Source of the DNA: Thermoplasmata archaeon
GTDB taxonomy: Archaea > Thermoplasmatota > SW-10-69-26
Reading direction: 5' to 3'
DNA length: 9,519 nt
Assembly: GCA_003561665.1 (NCBI GenBank)
Contig: PWVY01000093.1
Span: forward strand, 1 to 9,519
Shown: one piece after another, positions 5,216 to 9,519 of the stretch
Layout of the letters: the number at the start of each line of letters is the position of its first letter
Position numbering within the stretch: the first letter of the stretch is position 1
Translations under genes and position numbers: made by a program
Notes under the pieces: generated by a model
Database searches by the model: none
Seen by the model: the letters and a program-made list of their open reading frames with translations, nothing else
Told to the model about the DNA's origin: nothing

Positions 5216-6319
5216 ATGCCCACGTCCTTGGAGGGCAAGATCCGCGCCCGCATCCGAGACGAAGGACCCGTCCCGTTTTGCTGGTTCATGGAGACGGCCC
5301 TTTACGATGACGAGCAGGGCTATTACGCCAAGGCCTCGTTCACGACGGGCCGAGAGGGGGATTTCGCGACGGCCCCGGACACAGGCCCGCTCCTGGGGGC
5401 CACCCTCGCAGAAGCCGTGGCGTCCTTCGCTGAGGAACCCGGGCGCCTGATCGAGGTCGGTCCGGGTTCAGGCCGATTGATGCAGGACCTCCTCACCACG
5501 CTTGATCCAGACGCCGTTGGGAAGCTTGAGGTGGTCCTTGTCGAAAGGCACGAACAGCGCGAAGAGGCGTTGGCGGAACGCTTCGAGGACGCACCGGGGC
5601 AGGTTCGCATCATCGATGAGATCGGTGAGCTTGGCCCCGCTCGGAGTTTCCTGCTGGCCAACGAGGTCCTCGACGCGCTTCCTTGCGAAGTCCTCCAGCG
5701 AACGGACGTGGGGTGGGACCGGCTCTATGTGGACTTCAAGGAGGGATCCTTCATCGAGCACTGGGAGCCAGCCTCGGACGAGCTGGTTGAACGGTTGGCA
5801 CCGTTACAAGATCTTCCCGTGGGGAACCGCTACGAAACGGCTCCATCGCTCCGCTCGTTCATGGAGAGCATCGAGCAAGCATTGGACCCGGGGTTGGCTC
5901 TTCTTATGGATTACGGGGACACCTTCGAGCACGTGTGGCCTCGACGACCGGATGGGACCTTGCGCGGTTTCCACGATCACGCCCATGCATCCCCGCTGAT
6001 GCATCCGGGGCGAACGGACATCACGTACGACGTGGATTTCTCCCGCGTGCAACGCATCGCCGAGCACACGGGGCTCAACGTGGCATCGTTCGGCGCTCAA
6101 GAGCGCCTCCTCGTGCACCTTGGCCTGATGCGGATCGCGAAGGAACAGGATGATTTGCTGACGGCCAAACAACTCCTGATGCCCGCCACCGGGTTCGGGG
6201 CACGTTTCAAAACGCTCGTTCTCGACCACGGTGACGCCGCGGCCAAGGCGAACCTGCAGGTTGATCTTGACGATCCCAACCTGTGGGATGCGGGGTTACG
6301 GGATATCCAAGGACGCTAA
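5216..6319 (+). CDS. SAM-dependent methyltransferase, MidA/NDUFAF7 family
   Basis: A 367-residue cytosolic protein of the COG1565/DUF185 family. The mitochondrial member NDUFAF7 methylates an arginine of the complex I subunit NDUFS2; the substrate of archaeal members is not established, so a link to respiratory complex I assembly is inference. Family landmarks in order: an N-terminal GPVPFCWFMETALYDDEQGYY segment including FMETALYD, then GREGDFATAPDTGPLLG (45-61), SAM-binding motif I EVGPGSG (80-86), acidic residue E110 at the end of the next strand (VVLVER), ANEVLDALP (148-156), LLMDYG (229-234) and PGRTDITYDVDF (264-275). Length is normal. The ATG at 5216 fits both the family N-terminus and the TATA spacing. 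The gene is divergent from the mutase, and its TAA overlaps the opposing permease stop. Confidence 0.9.
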   Translation: MPTSLEGKIRARIRDEGPVPFCWFMETALYDDEQGYYAKASFTTGREGDFATAPDTGPLLGATLAEAVASFAEEPGRLIEVGPGSGRLMQDLLTTLDPDAVGKLEVVLVERHEQREEALAERFEDAPGQVRIIDEIGELGPARSFLLANEVLDALPCEVLQRTDVGWDRLYVDFKEGSFIEHWEPASDELVERLAPLQDLPVGNRYETAPSLRSFMESIEQALDPGLALLMDYGDTFEHVWPRRPDGTLRGFHDHAHASPLMHPGRTDITYDVDFSRVQRIAEHTGLNVASFGAQERLLVHLGLMRIAKEQDDLLTAKQLLMPATGFGARFKTLVLDHGDAAAKANLQVDLDDPNLWDAGLRDIQGR

Positions 6320-7722
6320 CGATCGATCTCCTCCAAATCGACCTGGTTCATCGGGTTCGTCCACCGGATGTACCAATACACGGGCAACCCGGCGAGGATG
6401 ATGAGCGCACCCAGCAAGCTTCCAGAGGGATCCTCGAAGATGAGCGTGAACGTGAACACGGTGCTGAGCACGATGAACGCGATCGGCACCCAAGGGTAAA
6501 GCGGGACCTTGTACGGACGCGGCAGATCCGGTTGCTGACGCCGCAACAAGATCACGGCCAACCCGGCCAACGCCAGGAACAGCCACGTCGCGAAGATGAC
6601 CAACTCGATCAACTGACGGAACGTTCCTAAGATGAACACTAAAACGATCGACCAAACCCCCTGCAAGACGAGGGCCGCCCATGGTGTCGCGAAGGACTCA
6701 TGCACCCGAACCAACGATTGGAAGAAGACCCCATCCCGAGCCATCGCGAACGGGAACCGAGGCCCCGTCATGATCACCCCGTTGCACGTCCCGAAGATCG
6801 AGATCAAAACGCCCACGATGATCGCAACCGCGAACCACTCCCCGCCCACCAGGTCCGCCGTCAACCCTGCCGGAGACAACGCCGCCAACTGCCCCTCCAC
6901 CCCCGCCAACTGATCCTCGATGCCCGCCAATCCGCGCCCCCCCAACGCAGCCACGTACCCCATGTTCGTCAGGATGTACACCACCATCACCAGCAGCGTG
7001 CCTCCCACCAACGACAACGGCAGGTTCTTCGAAGGGTTCTTGATCTCCTCCGCGACCTGCGTCGAATTATAGAACCCATCGTACGCCCAAAGCGCAGGGA
7101 CCAGCGCCAACCCGAACGCGGCGAACAACCGCCGATCCCCCACGGGCTCCAACTGCTGCACCGCCTGCTGTGAAGGCTCGAACGCGAGCGCCGCGAACGC
7201 CAACGCAACCAACGCCCCCACCTTCAAGAACGTCGTCACCGACTGCACCCATCCCCCGAACTTGACGCCCACGTAATTCACGCCGGTCAACAGCACGATC
7301 AGCGCCACGGCCGTCAGTTGAACATCCAACGACGTCGCGATGACGGTGCTCCCTTCCAACTCGGACAACAAGCTCGCGAACGCCACGGCGAGAGCACTGA
7401 TGCTTGCCGCTTTCCCGATGAAGAACGCCTGCCAGCCCTGCAAGAACCCGATGCCGGGACCGTACGCCTCCCGCAAGTAGACGTATTGACCCCCGGACTC
7501 TGGCAACGAGGCTGAAAGCTCCGCGAACGTGAGCGCTCCCAAAAGGACCAAGAACCCCGCCACGGCCCAAACCGCGATGATCAGCCCACCCGTGGGTTCG
7601 ATCCCGTGTTGTGTGAACTGCCACGCGACGATCTGGGGACCAAAGAAGATGCCTGACCCGATCATGGATCCTACCACGACGCTCGTGGCGGCGATCGGGC
7701 CCAAGTCACGGCGGAGCTCCAC
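6316..7722 (-). CDS. APC-superfamily amino acid permease
   Basis: A 468-residue integral membrane protein, likely a proton-coupled or exchanging amino acid transporter related to the LAT/SLC7 branch; exact substrate unknown. About twelve hydrophobic segments are visible. Family marks are the helix-1 motif GSMIGSGIFFGP (18-29), FAELSASLPESGGQYVYLRE (66-85), the segment WAYDGFYNS (212-220), the loop EEIKNPSKNLP (225-235), PRFPFAMARDG (321-331) and PRPYKVP (401-407). The loop after about residue 260 carries three near-copies of a heptapeptide (LAGIEDQ, LAGVEGQ, LAALSPA at 265-285), an apparent small expansion. The start is GTG at 7722, about 25 bp after TATA-like GTTTTCAAC, which is embedded in a short palindrome. 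Its TAG overlaps the TAA of the opposing methyltransferase gene (shared bases 6316-6319). The membrane-anchored protein gene lies 51 bases upstream on the same strand and could be partly co-transcribed. Confidence 0.92.
   Translation of the reverse strand: MELRRDLGPIAATSVVVGSMIGSGIFFGPQIVAWQFTQHGIEPTGGLIIAVWAVAGFLVLLGALTFAELSASLPESGGQYVYLREAYGPGIGFLQGWQAFFIGKAASISALAVAFASLLSELEGSTVIATSLDVQLTAVALIVLLTGVNYVGVKFGGWVQSVTTFLKVGALVALAFAALAFEPSQQAVQQLEPVGDRRLFAAFGLALVPALWAYDGFYNSTQVAEEIKNPSKNLPLSLVGGTLLVMVVYILTNMGYVAALGGRGLAGIEDQLAGVEGQLAALSPAGLTADLVGGEWFAVAIIVGVLISIFGTCNGVIMTGPRFPFAMARDGVFFQSLVRVHESFATPWAALVLQGVWSIVLVFILGTFRQLIELVIFATWLFLALAGLAVILLRRQQPDLPRPYKVPLYPWVPIAFIVLSTVFTFTLIFEDPSGSLLGALIILAGLPVYWYIRWTNPMNQVDLEEIDR
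6868..6930 (-). repeat. 21-bp imperfect triplication inside the permease gene
   Basis: Three consecutive 21-base units encode LAGIEDQ, LAGVEGQ and LAALSPA. The first two are clear copies and the third is diverged. The frame is kept, so the effect is a longer extracellular or cytoplasmic loop rather than a break. Confidence 0.55.
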
Positions 7723-7740
7723 GTGGCCTCAAACCCCCTC

Positions 7741-7753
7741 CCGTTGAAAACGG
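7741..7753 (-). promoter_or_regulatory. TATA-like element within a palindrome, permease promoter
   Basis: CCGTT-GAA-AACGG is a perfect 5-bp inverted repeat around three bases. On the minus strand it contains GTTTTCAAC (7751-7743), centred about 25 bp before the GTG at 7722. It may be both promoter and operator, or alternatively a small 3' hairpin of the preceding gene, which stops at 7774. Confidence 0.4.
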
Positions 7754-7773
7754 TTCTCACACCGGCAGCCGCT

Positions 7774-8370
7774 TCAGCGGGGCGTATCCACCGAAGGCGG
7801 TTGCGCGGAAGGAGCCCACTCCACGACGATGGGGAGGATCGTGACCTCGTACGAGGGCGTCCCGACTTCGGTGCCCTCATCGATGTCGACCGTTACGGTC
7901 CACGAACCGACGCCTTCCTCGCTGGAGCCCTCCTCGAGCGCTCGCTCTTCCGCGCTCGACGCGTCAGCTCCTCGAGCCGTCGGAACGGTCGGTTCGGGGT
8001 TCACATCGACATCTGCATCGCAGGATCCATCGCTTTCAAGCGCCGGGATCGTGAACGTGCAGTCCCCGGTTTGATCTTGTGGGCCTTGAGCTGCTGCTGT
8101 CACATCGTCGCCTGTCAGGGTGCTCCCGCTGCTTTCGATGCTCACGCGGAACGTGACGGTGTGGATGAGATCCCCGTCGATGTCCACCGTGTACTCGTGG
8201 GATCCGGCCTCAACGCTGTCCGTGATGGCATCGAGTTCTTGAGCATCGCCTTCGCTCCAGGCGATGTTGAACCGAGTCTCCGTATCGTCCTCGTAGAAGA
8301 TGACACCCATCACGGACGCGATCAGGACGATAGCTCCAATGCCCAAGATGATTCCATCGACGCGGTTCAC
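7774..8370 (-). CDS. Single-pass membrane-anchored protein, function unknown
   Basis: A 198-residue protein of no family I recognise. Residues about 5-26 (DGIILGIGAIVLIASVMGVI) form one membrane segment with a short basic N-terminus, so the rest is most likely outside the cell. The outer part is acidic and beta-rich (EYTVDIDGDLIHTVTFRVSI; SWTVTVDIDEG; SYEVTILPIVVEW), with two cysteines, Cys104 and Cys117, that could form a disulfide, and a low-complexity Ala/Ser/Glu stretch at about 132-153. The start is GTG at 8370. A longer reading from 8586 exists, but it runs through the promoter region and across the opposing gene, and its extra residues do not look like protein; the membrane segment right after GTG 8370 and purine-rich GGAAGAGG upstream favour the shorter form. 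It is upstream of the permease on the same strand, so a functional link is possible but unproven. Confidence 0.65.
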   Translation of the reverse strand: MNRVDGIILGIGAIVLIASVMGVIFYEDDTETRFNIAWSEGDAQELDAITDSVEAGSHEYTVDIDGDLIHTVTFRVSIESSGSTLTGDDVTAAAQGPQDQTGDCTFTIPALESDGSCDADVDVNPEPTVPTARGADASSAEERALEEGSSEEGVGSWTVTVDIDEGTEVGTPSYEVTILPIVVEWAPSAQPPSVDTPR

Positions 8371-8402
8371 GAAGACGCCTCTTCCACAGGCAACACGACA
8401 CC

Positions 8403-8414
8403 CCTTTTTGAAGC
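8403..8414 (-). promoter_or_regulatory. TATA-like element of the membrane-anchored protein gene
   Basis: Minus-strand GCTTCAAAAAGG, the most A/T-rich stretch in the 112-bp divergent region. Its centre is about 38 bp before the GTG at 8370, implying a short leader of about 12 bases, unlike the leaderless pattern of its neighbours. Confidence 0.35.
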
Positions 8415-8453
8415 TTTCTTCATGCCGAGGGGTGGGTTCGATTCGCAGAGGGT

Positions 8454-8461
8454 CTTTGTAG
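8454..8461 (+). promoter_or_regulatory. TATA-like element of the TIM-barrel gene
   Basis: CTTTGTAG, centred about 25 bp before the GTG at 8483, consistent with a leaderless transcript. The 10-bp palindrome CACACGTGTG (8476-8485) lies over the predicted transcript start and the start codon. Confidence 0.45.
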
Positions 8462-8482
8462 ACGGCCAATCTTCGCACACGT

Positions 8483-9301
8483 GTGAACATCGGGATCCCC
8501 TGGTGGATCGGTGCAGGCGACCCACTGGAGGGCATCCAGGCCGCAAGCGAGATGGGGGCTGATTTCATCGAAATATCCCTTGACACGCCCTGGCCTGACG
8601 CGCTAGATGCCTCCGATATCCTCCAGGCCTCCGAGGATGCGGGTATCGACGTGGGCCTCCACGGGCCCTGGAGGAACCAATCCTTGGCTCACCCGGAACC
8701 CGAGCTGGCCCAGGCCGCTCGAAACGTGATGCAGAAAAGCATCGCGTTCGCCCACGCCACGAAAGCCGCGTACGTCGTCACGCACGTGGACGCGAGAGAT
8801 TTCTCCCGCTACCCCGAACAAGGACCGGTCCTTGAAGGGTTAGAGCGAGCACGCGCAAGCCTTGCAGCGCTTCGATCCGGCATGGAGGGAACGCAGCTGA
8901 TCGTCGAGAACACGAGTTCACCCATGGGGACACCCAAGGAGATCGAACGCTTCCTTGAGCCCGTGGACGATGTCGGGTTCTGCTTTGACCCCGGCCATGC
9001 CGCATTGGTCGAAGCCGCAAGCGTCGAGGGGGCAACCAGCCGCGTGGAGGACTGGTCCCATCGGTTAGGCGACCGATGGGAACTCGTGCACCTGATGGAC
9101 TGGACCCAGGAGGAGGACGAGATCGTGGACCACCTCATCCCAGGAGCAGGCGATGGCCCCGTCGAGCGCATCGTACGGCAAGCCCAAGAGCACGGGTGCA
9201 CACGCGTGATGATCGAAGCCTTCTACACGGACGCCACACGCAACGAGGCCAACATGGAAGACCTCCAAAAGGCCGTCGAACGCATCCAGCAATGGGTTTA
9301 G
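8483..9301 (+). CDS. Xylose-isomerase-like TIM-barrel protein (sugar phosphate isomerase/epimerase family)
   Basis: A 272-residue cytosolic protein of the AP-endonuclease-2/xylose-isomerase-like barrel family, which includes sugar isomerases, epimerases and endonuclease IV. Barrel strands carry the expected metal- and substrate-binding residues: FIEISLD (28-34), VGLHGPW with His60, YVVTHVD with His101, LIVENTSSP with Glu142, GFCFDPGHA with Asp169 and His172, LVHLMDW with His203, DHLIPGAGDGP with His217, and VMIEAFY with Glu245. The Glu, Asp, His, Glu set suggests a bound divalent metal. The H-x-P-G-x-G-x-G pattern is common in the isomerase members; I cannot tell the substrate or exclude a DNA-repair nuclease, although the short length favours an isomerase. 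The GTG start at 8483 directly precedes the first barrel strand (NIGIPWW) and fits the TATA spacing. It is transcribed away from the membrane-anchored protein gene. Confidence 0.85.
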   Translation: MNIGIPWWIGAGDPLEGIQAASEMGADFIEISLDTPWPDALDASDILQASEDAGIDVGLHGPWRNQSLAHPEPELAQAARNVMQKSIAFAHATKAAYVVTHVDARDFSRYPEQGPVLEGLERARASLAALRSGMEGTQLIVENTSSPMGTPKEIERFLEPVDDVGFCFDPGHAALVEAASVEGATSRVEDWSHRLGDRWELVHLMDWTQEEDEIVDHLIPGAGDGPVERIVRQAQEHGCTRVMIEAFYTDATRNEANMEDLQKAVERIQQWV

Positions 9302-9322
9302 GCAACGACCGGTACCCTGCGC

Positions 9323-9333
9323 AAGCCTTTATC
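9323..9333 (+). promoter_or_regulatory. BRE plus TATA box of the partial last gene
   Basis: AAGCCTTTATC shares ten bases with the element at 1997-2006. The TATA hexamer is centred about 25 bp before the ATG at 9356. Two copies of ACCGGTA (9308-9314 and 9342-9348) flank it. Confidence 0.55.
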
Positions 9334-9355
9334 CTGGTCGAACCGGTAGCCCCGG

Positions 9356-9519
9356 ATGATGGCCGCAGATGACGAGGTCGAACCCACCCCACACGGTGGA
9401 ACGCGCATCCACACGCGAAGCCCCACCCGACGCCCCCTCGTCCAGTTCACCCCCGTCAACGACGACAAAGGAACCCAACCCCAAACCCCCACGCCAACCC
9501 CTCACCTCTCCTTCCCCCC
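9356..9519 (+). CDS. Partial gene, Thr/Pro-rich N-terminus, function unknown
   Basis: The reading frame opens at ATG 9356 (or the adjacent ATG 9359) and continues without a stop to the window edge, 54 codons. The best support is the strong TATA box exactly 25 bp upstream, the same geometry as the other genes here. The visible part is hydrophilic and rich in Thr, Pro and Arg (HTRSPTRRPLVQFTPV; TPTPTPHLSF), with no signal peptide, so it is probably a disordered N-terminal region. The plus strand is unusually C-rich here, which by itself can keep frames open, so the call is moderate. I do not recognise the protein. Confidence 0.45.
   Translation, partial: MMAADDEVEPTPHGGTRIHTRSPTRRPLVQFTPVNDDKGTQPQTPTPTPHLSFP

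Noticed and set aside
7723..8562. Plus-strand frame opposite the membrane-anchored protein gene
   Set aside because: Its product has no membrane or domain features and it runs into the TIM-barrel gene in another frame; the minus-strand reading has a clear membrane segment.
8371..8586. N-terminal extension of the membrane-anchored protein up to 8586
   Set aside because: It would cross the divergent promoter region and overlap the TIM-barrel coding start; the added residues look non-native and would place the membrane anchor mid-protein.
1..9519. Mobile element, defence system or CRISPR array
   Set aside because: No transposase, integrase, nuclease-helicase, toxin-antitoxin pair, terminal repeats or spaced direct repeats are seen; most recognised genes are metabolic or transport genes.

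Overview
The window looks archaeal, GC-rich, and most likely euryarchaeal; Thermoplasmatota or a similar group is my best guess, not a demonstrated placement. Reasons: start codons are repeatedly preceded 25-29 bp upstream by a TATA-like element (TTTATG, TTTATC, TTTAGC, TTTTCA), as in leaderless archaeal transcription; the proteins are acidic; the secreted cupredoxin is a halocyanin-type lipoprotein rich in N-glycosylation sequons; and the methylmalonyl-CoA mutase is a stand-alone large subunit, the usual archaeal arrangement. No rRNA, tRNA, CRISPR array, insertion sequence or integrase is visible. No stretch over 300 bases lacks a gene.

Layout, left to right: a hairpin-bearing flank (1-139); a secreted Ala/Asp/Glu-rich helical protein (minus); a divergent small winged-helix-type regulator (plus); methylmalonyl-CoA epimerase (minus), whose 3' end overlaps the regulator's 3' end; a small acidic protein of unknown function (plus) with a 15-bp palindrome just after its TATA box; a lipoprotein with two copies of an unknown beta-rich domain followed by a type-1 copper domain (plus); methylmalonyl-CoA mutase large subunit (minus); a divergent MidA/NDUFAF7-family methyltransferase (plus); an APC-family amino acid permease (minus), whose stop codon overlaps the methyltransferase's stop; a single-pass membrane-anchored protein of unknown function (minus); a xylose-isomerase-like TIM-barrel protein (plus); and the 5' end of another plus-strand gene cut by the window edge.

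The clearest shared pathway is propionyl-CoA/methylmalonyl-CoA to succinyl-CoA. Epimerase and mutase lie within 1.6 kb on the same strand, but two plus-strand genes separate them, so they are not one operon. The cobalamin-binding small subunit needed for mutase activity is not here. The other genes look like mostly single-gene transcription units, with alternating strands, back-to-back promoters and nearly touching or overlapping 3' ends. The most interesting items are the duplicated H-x6-H domain fused to an amicyanin-like copper site, and the palindromes that sit over or next to several promoters.
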